DNA of 42,578 nt from Trichomonas tenax (lineage: Eukaryota; Parabasalia; Trichomonadida; Trichomonadidae). The notes under the pieces are model-generated. The model was given only the letters and a program-made list of their open reading frames with translations, did no database searches and was not told where the DNA came from. The stretch is from contig JALKBU010000403.1 in the NCBI GenBank assembly GCA_023091735.1, positions 1 to 42,578 on the forward strand, given 5' to 3'. Below are positions 9,367 to 18,800 of this stretch, one piece after another (the first letter of the stretch is position 1; each line of letters starts with the position of its first letter). Position numbers and translations under genes: made by a program.

Positions 9367-12300
9367 TTAATTTCCAGCTGTCTGTGGAGAGTTGCAGCAT
9401 GGGCATCTGCCTGTCTTCTGGATGTAGCGATCCCAGTCAGCCCTGTTGGAAATGCATCCACATGATGTGCACTGTGTTGGATTGACGACCGGGTAACCTG
9501 TGACATGACAGAACTCTAAGTTTGTGCGGCAAGATGGGCACCTTAATGATGCAGAATAGATTTCACGACCGCACTTTGTGCAGGATGTTGTTGGAACTTT
9601 ACCTTCTGCGTTGGATGAAACATTCTTGTCGAGGATCCAGTGCTCGATCTGATCGACGACATCCTGACTGACAACAAGCTTCATCCTGAGGCAAAGGTCG
9701 CGTGGAATATCTGTCTGTGTGAAACCAGATTGATCAATGTTAGCACCCTTGAGTTTGCCTGATGCAACGACTTCGGAAATATCCATGAATCTGTTGTAGA
9801 AGACCAGAGCAGCCTCAAGGTTGTTCTCCTTCTCCATAAGGCGACCTGCCTTGTAGAACAAGTGGTCTGCTGGGACGATGTCGCAGTACCTGAGTGCAGC
9901 GACGGCAGCCTTAGCTTCGAGGTCATCGAGGCCGAGCTGAGCGAGCGTGTTAGCCTGGCAGAGCAAGTGGACAGCGCGTGTCATGTTGAGGAGCTTCTGG
10001 TATGACTGTGACTGTGGAGAAGCAGCCTTGACAATCTTGAACATCATTGTTCTGAGTTGGAAGAATGTCTGTGGGAGATTCTCGTATGTTGGAACGCCAT
10101 AAACTGTGGCCTGGCAAAGTGTGATGTAAGCTGGGATTGACTTTGAGTTTGCAGAAGGAGAGTACTTAGCGAGAACAGCAATGGCCTTGTCGAAGGCTTG
10201 CTTGTCGACAAGTGTCTGAGCATACTTCATTGTGTACTTCTCGAGGTACTCTGGGCCCTGCTGCTGGGCCTCCTGGAGGCATCTGTCCCATTCGCCGCGG
10301 GATGCGATAATTTCGAGGGCATTATCAACATCACCCATCTCGAGCATCTTGGCGTCGTTGTTGTTGGAAGCGAGCCACTCCTGGTAGTCCTTTTTGAACT
10401 GCTGTTGGTCGGCAGCATCGAGATAACCAGAGATGCGCTTGGCATCCTCCCACATTCCGGCCTGCTTGTAGATCTCGACAGCGTCCTGGTATGCATCGAT
10501 GCCTTCAAGGATCTTCCCAAGTGAAGCAGATCGCTCAAGATAAAGCAAGTTCTTGGCGACATTCATGACGACATCCTGCAATCTCTGCTGAGCAAAGTTT
10601 GCAGCGAGCTTGACAGCGCGCTCCATGACCTGATCGTAGCGAGCTTCGCCACCGCAGTCCTTGACAGAGAGTGAAAGATAGACATCGATCGCACCATCAA
10701 AGTCTTTCTGGTTCTCGAGAGCGAGACCCTTCTTGACGCCTGTTGCGCCAGCTGTGGATTGTGAGAGGGACTTTGTGTTGGCGGCAGATGAAGCTGTCAT
10801 CGCGCTGAGGCCGTATTTCTGGGCAACTCTCTGTGCATCGTTGTTCATCTTGTAGTGCATGTACATCTGGACGGCTTCCTCCTGCTTACCGCAGAGGATG
10901 TAGTGCTGCTCAGCACCAGAGAAGTTCTGGACGGACTCCATAGCAACAGCGAGCTTGTAGTGAGCCTCGTTGACAACATCCTTTGGAATTGTCGTGCAGT
11001 TGTCGAAGATGAGCTGTGCGAAGTCTGTGATGCCGTTATCAGCGCAATATGTGAGTGCCTCCTGAACCTTGCCGAGCTGAACGAGCTTCTGAACACCAGC
11101 GACACCACCGATTTCTCTTGCCCACTTGATGGCGACCTTAAGATCCTCGTGTTGCTCTGGCTGTCCGTACTTCTTGGCGATTCTGAGGGCATCCTCCCAC
11201 TTCTTCTCCTGAGAGTACATGAAGAGGGCCTTCTCTGGTTTGCCGGCTCTGATGTAGAAAGATTCGGCGCTTGCAAGGTCGCCTTCTCTTTCGGCCTTTG
11301 TACCCATATCTTCGAGCTGTGACTTGTCGCCGCCGAACTTCTGGGAAAGTCTGAGAACTGACTCTGTGTCGCCTGCAGCTGTGTACATATCGATAGCGAG
11401 CTGTGGCTGGTTGATGGAGAGATAAATCTCTTCGGCAATCTTCTGCTGCTCCTTCTTCTTCTCGAGCTTCTTAGCTGTGGAGATGAACAACTTCTCGAGC
11501 TGCGCAGCCTTCATGTTTCTCTTGCCGTGGCGCTGGGCATCCTTGACACGTCCCTTTGTGAGGTACATCTCGATGATGTCCTGGTGAGCGTCGACCGAAA
11601 GGAAGAGGTCTTCAGCTGTGTTGACGTCGTCTGTGCCAGCGAAGTGCCTGGCGACTCTGAGGAACTGGATTCTGAGGTCATTCCTGAGCTCGACAGAGGA
11701 TGAGACACTCTTGAGGATCTCTGCGGCCTGGTTCCACTGCTGTGCTCTGATAGCACCAGCGAGAGCCTGAGAGTAGTCACCAGCATCGACGTAGTGGATA
11801 ATGGCAGCCTCGCTCTGTCCAACAGAGACAAGGTAATCAGCCCACTCGTGCTGAAGTGTGACAACCAACTCTGGTTCAGCGGACTTAGCGAGTTCGAGAG
11901 CGTTGAAGAAAGCGTGGCCCTTTCTGTAAGCCTCGAGAGCGGCCTTAGAGTTGCCGAGCTTCTCGTAGATCTGGCCGGCGATGTCGTCTCTCTTGCCGTT
12001 AAGAGCTTCTGCGACGTGTGAAAGAAGCTGTGGGTTGGCCTTGTCCTCGTGCTGGAGAAGGATGTCAGCTGCAAGCTGTGGCTTATTGCCCTGCAAGCAG
12101 ATATCGACAGCCTCGCTGATCTGACCGCGTGCAGCCTTGAGCTTGGCAGCTGTCTGGTACTGACCGGTGGCCATGAGGTGTGAGAAGTACTCATCGCGTA
12201 ATTGCTGAGCGCGTGTTGGTGTGCGAAGTTCTGCGAGATCGAGAAGCTCGTTCCACATGTGCATGGACTTGTACATGTTGATAGCATCATCGAGCTGATC

Positions 12301-14388
12301 GTGTTCGATAAGGCAGTACTCGGCCTGCTTGTAGTTGCTCTGCAGCATGGCGATTCTTGCCTGGACTTGGCAGTGTGAAAGGCCGTTCTTTTCGATGAGC
12401 TTGTTAAGCTTGTGGAGGAATCTTGCCTTGGACAAATCGCCAAGCTTTGAGTATGAAATCTCAGCGACGTTGAAGTCCTGCTCTTCCATTGCGGCCTGTG
12501 CGAGTTCTTCCCAAAGGCTGCGAGCTGTGCATGTATCGCCCATCTGCATGAGGATCTGAGCCGACTCGTGGAGCTTCTTGGACTCCATGGCAGCAGAGAA
12601 AGCGATGAAAGCGCCATCGAGTGGGTAATTCGTTGTCATACCTGCATTCTGGATTGCGACTGTTGTCTTTGTGCCAGAGCGCTGGATATCGACGACATCA
12701 CCTTCGATGTCTGAAACGCGGACCTCATCTGGCGAAGATGGTGAATAATAGACATACAATGACTTCTTGGACTGAGCAACGATAACGTTAGCTTCTGGAA
12801 CCCACTGCGCGTAGCTGCAGAGGTTGATTAAGCCGTTCAGCTGGCGCGTGACAATGTTGTAGAGGTAAAGGGAGCGCTTTGAGTCTCTGAAAAGCAACAT
12901 TGTACCAGAAACGTTGAGCTCCAACCAGTCGATCTTAGACTGGATCTGGACTGTGCCGACTGTGTTCTGTGTCTCGACATCGATGATTCTGATCGTCTTT
13001 GAGTCAACGAGGTAGGCAAGAATCTTTGCGTTTCCACGGAGAATCTTTGCGCCAAACCTGAGAGACAAGAGATATGAGCTTGCGTACTGTGTTGGGATGG
13101 CAGCGAGTGGCTCGGCTTTGCCTAATTCAACGACAGTGAGCTCGCCTGTGTTCCAGACGAGGACAGCGATATCATCGATGAAGACGAAGCGCTCGTTGAT
13201 GACCGGTTCGCCATCGCATGGTGCAGCTGGCATCTCTGATGTCTTGCCGCTCTTTGTGTCGCCAACAAGGAATGATTGTGTTGTGCGAACGATCACGTAG
13301 CGATCCTGCTGGAAGTTCGTTGTCAGGATGCGGTAATCAGAGCGGAGGTTGAGCTCCTTTTTTGTGCGAAGGTTGACAACTTTGATCTGTGATCCGGTGA
13401 TGTTGACAACTTCGAATAACTTCTTGTAACGGAAAGAGCCCATTGAGGCAGAAACGACGAAAACTGCGCCTGTGACTGATGAAACAGCGATTCTTGAGCC
13501 ATCTGGTGACCAAGAGAGGTCAGGAACCTGATAAATTCCGTCGAATTCGATAACAGACTGCTGTGTCCAGCTCTGAACGCGCTGGGAGAATGTGAATGTG
13601 ATGAGAGAGTTCCTGCCAGCGACCATTGCTGTTGTTCCTGATGGATCGAATGTTGCAGCTGTGAAAGAGCGGAGATCTGACTGGTTTGAGAAGTCAACAT
13701 GGTTCTCGTTGGATCCGTTTGCGTCGGCGAAGTTGACTTGGAGGTCTGCGCCAGCTGCAAGGACCTGTGTTCCCCAAGCGAGTGCAAGTGGAGGAACTGT
13801 TGATCTCATTACGACTGTCCTGACGTGGTTATCGAGGTTGACCATGTAGATCTGTCCGTCGAGGTGGCCGACGATGATTGCATTTTGTCTGTTGGATGAA
13901 GCCATAGAAATCGGCGGAAGGTCGTGGCGGTACAATTCATCGACTTTCTTGTGCTTAGTGAGAGCGAGGAAAACAGAACCGTCCGCAAGGCCGTAGCAGA
14001 ATTCGTTCTGTGAAGCATTTGGCCAAGCGGCGCAGATTGGAGCTCCCTTTGTTGCTACACGCATAGCGACTTTCTTGCGATAGTCGACGGCGTTAGCGGG
14101 ACCGATGTCGTAAACAGCAACTGTCTGATCTGATTGACAAATGGCGAAGCGGGCTGAATCTGGGGCCCAGTCGAATCCTGTGATTGTGAAATTCCTTCTG
14201 GCATCTTCTTCGCGTGCTTTAATCGGGATTTTACTGATTTCGTTTGATGAAATTGTGAAAAATTGAACGATGTGGTCAGCGGTGCCGATAGCGAGTCTTT
14301 CGCCATCGGGACTCCACTTCACGAAGATGATGCGCTTCTCCGGTGAATTGGAAGCCGAAATAATTGTGTTCTGAAGGTCGAATTTCAT
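9367..14388 (-). CDS. IFT172: IFT172, intraflagellar transport IFT-B complex subunit
   Basis: The gene is intact at 1673 aa, close to the about 1750 aa of known IFT172 proteins. IFT172 is a peripheral IFT-B subunit that carries cargo on ciliary trains and acts at tip turnaround. The N-terminal about 560 residues form WD40-type beta-propellers (repeated W/SPDGxxxA blades, including a PPLALAWGTQVLAAG segment typical of the family). Residues about 600-1590 are a helical TPR-like solenoid (repeated YEKLG, YIRAG, YKQAG). The C-terminal 71 residues carry CxxC pairs from C1603 to C1665 around an FCHVTGYPV core, as in the family's zinc/U-box-like end. The ATG at 14388 is followed by good blade-1 sequence. 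No TCA initiator lies within 50 nt upstream; the word AAATTTTGTAAAC does. Codons end mostly in C/G, unlike the neighbours, which creates many long antisense shadow ORFs. It lies upstream of a dead ARF gene and a dynein heavy chain on the same strand. Confidence 0.93.
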   Translation of the reverse strand: MKFDLQNTIISASNSPEKRIIFVKWSPDGERLAIGTADHIVQFFTISSNEISKIPIKAREEDARRNFTITGFDWAPDSARFAICQSDQTVAVYDIGPANAVDYRKKVAMRVATKGAPICAAWPNASQNEFCYGLADGSVFLALTKHKKVDELYRHDLPPISMASSNRQNAIIVGHLDGQIYMVNLDNHVRTVVMRSTVPPLALAWGTQVLAAGADLQVNFADANGSNENHVDFSNQSDLRSFTAATFDPSGTTAMVAGRNSLITFTFSQRVQSWTQQSVIEFDGIYQVPDLSWSPDGSRIAVSSVTGAVFVVSASMGSFRYKKLFEVVNITGSQIKVVNLRTKKELNLRSDYRILTTNFQQDRYVIVRTTQSFLVGDTKSGKTSEMPAAPCDGEPVINERFVFIDDIAVLVWNTGELTVVELGKAEPLAAIPTQYASSYLLSLRFGAKILRGNAKILAYLVDSKTIRIIDVETQNTVGTVQIQSKIDWLELNVSGTMLLFRDSKRSLYLYNIVTRQLNGLINLCSYAQWVPEANVIVAQSKKSLYVYYSPSSPDEVRVSDIEGDVVDIQRSGTKTTVAIQNAGMTTNYPLDGAFIAFSAAMESKKLHESAQILMQMGDTCTARSLWEELAQAAMEEQDFNVAEISYSKLGDLSKARFLHKLNKLIEKNGLSHCQVQARIAMLQSNYKQAEYCLIEHDQLDDAINMYKSMHMWNELLDLAELRTPTRAQQLRDEYFSHLMATGQYQTAAKLKAARGQISEAVDICLQGNKPQLAADILLQHEDKANPQLLSHVAEALNGKRDDIAGQIYEKLGNSKAALEAYRKGHAFFNALELAKSAEPELVVTLQHEWADYLVSVGQSEAAIIHYVDAGDYSQALAGAIRAQQWNQAAEILKSVSSSVELRNDLRIQFLRVARHFAGTDDVNTAEDLFLSVDAHQDIIEMYLTKGRVKDAQRHGKRNMKAAQLEKLFISTAKKLEKKKEQQKIAEEIYLSINQPQLAIDMYTAAGDTESVLRLSQKFGGDKSQLEDMGTKAEREGDLASAESFYIRAGKPEKALFMYSQEKKWEDALRIAKKYGQPEQHEDLKVAIKWAREIGGVAGVQKLVQLGKVQEALTYCADNGITDFAQLIFDNCTTIPKDVVNEAHYKLAVAMESVQNFSGAEQHYILCGKQEEAVQMYMHYKMNNDAQRVAQKYGLSAMTASSAANTKSLSQSTAGATGVKKGLALENQKDFDGAIDVYLSLSVKDCGGEARYDQVMERAVKLAANFAQQRLQDVVMNVAKNLLYLERSASLGKILEGIDAYQDAVEIYKQAGMWEDAKRISGYLDAADQQQFKKDYQEWLASNNNDAKMLEMGDVDNALEIIASRGEWDRCLQEAQQQGPEYLEKYTMKYAQTLVDKQAFDKAIAVLAKYSPSANSKSIPAYITLCQATVYGVPTYENLPQTFFQLRTMMFKIVKAASPQSQSYQKLLNMTRAVHLLCQANTLAQLGLDDLEAKAAVAALRYCDIVPADHLFYKAGRLMEKENNLEAALVFYNRFMDISEVVASGKLKGANIDQSGFTQTDIPRDLCLRMKLVVSQDVVDQIEHWILDKNVSSNAEGKVPTTSCTKCGREIYSASLRCPSCRTNLEFCHVTGYPVVNPTQCTSCGCISNRADWDRYIQKTGRCPCCNSPQTAGN

Positions 14389-15101
14389 TAAAAAATTAAA
14401 TTTTGTAAACGTCCGTTTTTTGGTGCATTCAAAAGTTGTCTATTGATTTTCCTGTTGATTTGGATTTAAAATTGTCTAAAATCTCTATATTTCTAAAATA
14501 AAATCTCGTTATTAAACATAACAAAAATTTACTTGACGAGAAGTGTATCAACTCTGGGGGTCAGAACCAGATCAAACATGTATGGGCAAATATAACTCTT
14601 ATGTGATGCCATACATAGTTGCAGTGTTAAACATATATAACATCGTTTCATATTTTTCATTAACAATTTGATATCAGCTTATTATTGAGTAAATAGCAAT
14701 ATTTATTATAAATATATCATATGCCAACAACATAGTAACATATTACAAATAATACAAGCTCCTAATTGAATAATTGTTCAGTATCTAAATTTATAAATAC
14801 ACGAAATCATTGCAGATACGACAATATGCATAGATGCATGCACATATTGCATGTTTTTAATGTGATACACTAACTTATACACATAGCCTCCCAATGAATT
14901 TGCTGAAATTAATAATAAAATAAAGTGTTCAAAAATAAAAACGATGGAAAAATAATTCGCATAATAAATACTATTTTATTAATGTAAACTGTGTCAAATA
15001 AATTGTGAAAAAAACGTGACTTTTAACCTTATACACTTTTGAAAACATGGTTTATTATAACATTTACATAATGTTAATGCTAATTTTGCCAATTTTGGTC
15101 G
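14389..15101. other. Spacer upstream of IFT172
   Basis: AT-rich, with no gene seen. It carries the presumed IFT172 promoter at its left end. Confidence 0.5.
14398..14410 (+). promoter_or_regulatory. Candidate shared ciliary-gene promoter word (IFT172 copy)
   Basis: AAATTTTGTAAAC begins 10 bp upstream of the IFT172 ATG. The same 13-mer lies 22 bp upstream of the dynein ATG in the opposite orientation. Both genes lack the nearby TCA initiator seen at the other intact genes. That it is regulatory is inference. Confidence 0.3.
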
Positions 15102-15681
15102 CTAAAAACCAAATTTGAGAGTTAAAACACTTCTGTTTTTATTATAATTAAACTCTGAAAATCTAGAGATTTCCTTACTGAGCCAAAGAAGGCCATCATG
15201 GAGGTCATCTTCGGTGATTGGGCAGAATCCTTGAACTTTCCATGGCCTATTTGTGAGCTCGTTAACTGATAACTGATTTGCGATCTCTTCGGGTTTGACA
15301 GCATTTGGAAGATCTTGTTTGTTTGCATAAACAAGGAGAGAGATATCCATCCACTCATATTCTCCAAATGTGTCGAATATCTCATCCTTAACATCAGGGA
15401 ATCACATGAATTCATTAGAGGCAACAACTAAAATTAGGCCCTTTGCGCCGTGGCTGTAACTGTGCTGTATAACCCCCTACAGTTAACCAGTCCATTTTGA
15501 AGCCTTCAAACTCTATAGTCTCAATATTCAAAGCAGGTATTGGCATGGTCAATATTGGATCGCCATGTTTGAACTTGCGAAGCATTGTTGTTTTTTCTAC
15601 AGATTCAAGTCCCAACATGCCAATTTTTGTTTCCTTTTTCCCGAACAGCTTTTTGACCATCTTTGAGAACTGTAATACCAT
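15102..15681 (-). pseudogene. Dead ARF/ARL-type small GTPase
   Basis: Reading from the ATG at 15681, the protein matches ARF GTPases throughout: FSKMVKKLFGKKETKIGMLG at the N-terminus, a P-loop region, ALNIETIEF, a VGG, then YANKQDLPNAV (the NKxD guanine motif) and a WLSKEI end. It is broken in several ways. The frame shifts once just after VGG (about 15475), and an in-frame TGA lies at 15402-15404. The P-loop reads GLESVEKTT, losing the Gly before Lys. The switch-I Thr is lost (MPIPAL where TIPTIG is usual), and DxxGGQ has become LTVGGY. Residue 2 is Val, so the myristoylation Gly is gone. ARF proteins recruit coats and effectors to membranes when GTP-bound; this copy cannot. It sits between IFT172 and the dynein on the same strand and was probably inserted as, or decayed from, a duplicate. 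Confidence 0.9.
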
Positions 15682-15829
15682 TTTTTCTTTTTTTTTCAAA
15701 TGATACCTTTATCACAAAATTCAAAATTTGACCAAAGTGATTCCTTTACACGTCAAAAACATATAACTTTAATTCGATTATATTAAAATACAAACATATT
15801 TATAGTACATACAAAAAAATATAAAATGA

Positions 15830-18800
15830 TTACTGAATGTTGATACTGATAACACGGTTTCGCCACGTCTGTTGGCCTCTTAACAAAATGGATGTTGCGT
15901 ACTTATCGTGTACGAAAAGAGGGATCTTGACATAGCTTTCGAAATCAACTTCTTGATCTGTTGAATATAATTTGATCAATATATCCTTTGTTACACCTTC
16001 AGAAGCCAAACATTTGTTCTCATTGTCCCAAGCAACGCCGCAAAGTTCAGCACCTTCAATGAATATAGATGATGCAGAGAAATCATTGCTGTTCTTAGGA
16101 ACGATTGTTGCAAGAACAACAAGTTGTGGGATCTTAATCTTTCTGATATTTGCAAGATACTGATTGATGACAACAAAGAGAGCACGAGCATCATGGAATG
16201 CTGAAACATCGAGAATCTGTGGCCTGCCTTTCCTGATCCATGTATTGATGAAGTCAACACGCTTTGCAAGATCAGCGAGCCAAATATTGATATAATTTGA
16301 AGCGCAGCAGCCTTCGAAGAACCATCTTTGAGGAACTTTCTCAAGAGTGACTTGAATCATCTCATCATAGTTCGCGAGGAGATCTGTAAATGTGCCTTTT
16401 TCAACGCCAATGATGTCATCGCAGGATTGTCTGATTGTGTCGACGACTTTTGACAAAAAGCTTGCTTCCTCTTCAACAATGACAGTGAACTCATCAGTCT
16501 TCTTCATTGCCTGAGCTCCATTGCTTGGTGTGAATGAATCAACATTGATTAAACCTTGAAGTATTGTTCTTGCTTGTTCTGGTGCCAAAGAAAGATCAGG
16601 TGGAGGAGTGTTGCTTTCGACAATCAACTTGAGCGAGTTCGTGATCTGGTTCTCGCGCTTCGATGAATCTTGAGAGAAAGCAGCCTGATCCTTGATGAAT
16701 ATATTGTAAACATATGAAGCGAACTTTCCTGCATGATTTATGCAGAATTCGCGCGTATCTCCATTAGGAACGGTGACTTTTCCATCAGGTGAAATTGGAG
16801 CTCTTCCGTCAGCAATTTCTTCGGTGAAGATTTGATCAACGAATAGATGGAATGCGAGAAGATCTTTTTCATCAACTAAATGACATGCATACATCATCTC
16901 AACGACACCTTCCTTGAGAACATTGATTGGAATTGTTCCAAGTGCATAATGGAGGTTGAGCAATGTTTGCATTGCATCGAAGAACGGAACGTTTGATAAT
17001 GGAACAGACTTTGAAGCATTAACATTCATGTAATTTGTGAATGCCGTGTGGAAAACTGCAACAAGGAAAGCCAATCTTGTTGATTTCTTCTTGCCGAAGA
17101 TATCTTCTGGCATCCAATTGATCAATTCAACTAACATCTTGTCTGGCATTGACGTTTCGGCCAATGCCAATCTGACTGAGTCCGTTAAAATATTTAATGG
17201 AATTCCTGACTCTCGAGCAACAGTTATGAACAATCTGAATGTTGGATGACGAGATGTGACCGTCTTAAACTTTGTGACTAATCCAGAGACAGCAAGTTGA
17301 ACATCCATATCCGCTTCGTCAACAGCTTCAAGAAGAAGCCAATCGCCGCCTTGCATTGCAAAGTTGAGCGTGTTTTCGACGAAGTTTGCTCTTGTATGAG
17401 GTAGTGATAAGCATCTCAAGTTTGTGTGACGCTGCCTTGCAAGCGTTTGGAGTTGGAAGAAAGGAGTTGCTAAAGCCTTTGTCATAATGAGAACTGGAAC
17501 TTTCTCTGGCATTTCAATAATTTCTTCGAGTCCCATTGTTTCGACTGTGACGTACTTCTCACTCAAATTATTCGAAACAAACTGGAAGAGCATCTTAGGA
17601 ACATGGTGAGGAGCAATGACTTTGAAGAGAATAATCAGTTGGAATTCTGTTAATCCTTGAGAGAATTTTTCTGGAAGTGTATCTGATTTCTCTTCTAAGA
17701 ATCTCTGGAAATCTTCGAAATCGGACATAATTCTTCTTGGGAAGTTCTTTATTTGCTTGACATGAGATGCCAATGTTTGAATATCACACCACATTTCGTT
17801 TGACATTATTTGTGGAATTGGATTTTCGAAAACCGAAGGTTCTCTTCTAAATCCAGAAACGAATATATCGAAGTCTGTTTGATCAAGTGTTCCACTGCTC
17901 ATCATGATTGCTGATGAGAATAAGAAGCTGACAATGAATCTGTGCTCAGCAAACACGCTTCTTAGCGTTGCTTTGTAGAAAGCGTATGTCAAAACTTCCA
18001 TAAGATTGTCGTCTTCTTTCATCTGTTGGAGAGCCTTTCTGATATCATAATGGAAGTTAACTCTGCCGAAAACATACAATGGATTGAGATATCTCAAGTT
18101 CTTGGATAATTCTGTAAGGATAGCAACTCTCTTTGCTGGTGCATCGATGAAGTTTGTTTGATCTCTGAGTTCCTTTAATTCCTTGGAATATGTATCGATT
18201 AACTTCGACATTGTTTGAATTCCATCTTGTTGTTTGGCGAGTTCTGAGAACAATATATTGTCTTCAATGATTGTTTGTGAGTCTGTTGTTGACAACAAAT
18301 CTTGAATTCTCTGCTGGCAAAACTCTAAGTTTGTTTGTTCTTGATCAAGATTCTTTGATAAACCTGCAATCTTCTGGATGAGTTCTGGCTTCAAAACTTT
18401 CATCACCAAGTTCTTCATTGACATCTGATGATCATGCAATGATGGAGCAAAGTTGACAACTGTTGCTCTTGTTGAAAGAGTCTGAGAAAGATTCTGTTCA
18501 GTGAATCTCGTGAAGAAGTAAACATGGAAACCAGGATCAATCTCAATAACTCTGTCCTGAAGTCTTATTACATTCTTATCGTGAACGAGAGAAAGGTTAC
18601 GAAGAAGAACAGCTTCGTAAGCATAAGGAACAGTTCTCTTTGTATCAGTAACGAAAAGAGCAGAGCCTGCACGCATTGTGCCTTCAAGGATTCTTAAGAA
18701 GTTTGTCAATTCGAGTTTGGTGACGATTGGAGGAGCTTTCTTCTCTTCTATTAACTTGACAACATTGAATATTGAACCTGAAGGATCAATAACATATGGA

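Noticed and set aside
9681..14306. Many long frames antisense or out of frame within IFT172 (for example 11511-12617 and 10845-11438)
   Set aside because: They are shadows produced by the GC-rich third positions of IFT172. They are Ser/Arg/Thr-rich with no domain, and the overlapping frame has an unmistakable protein.
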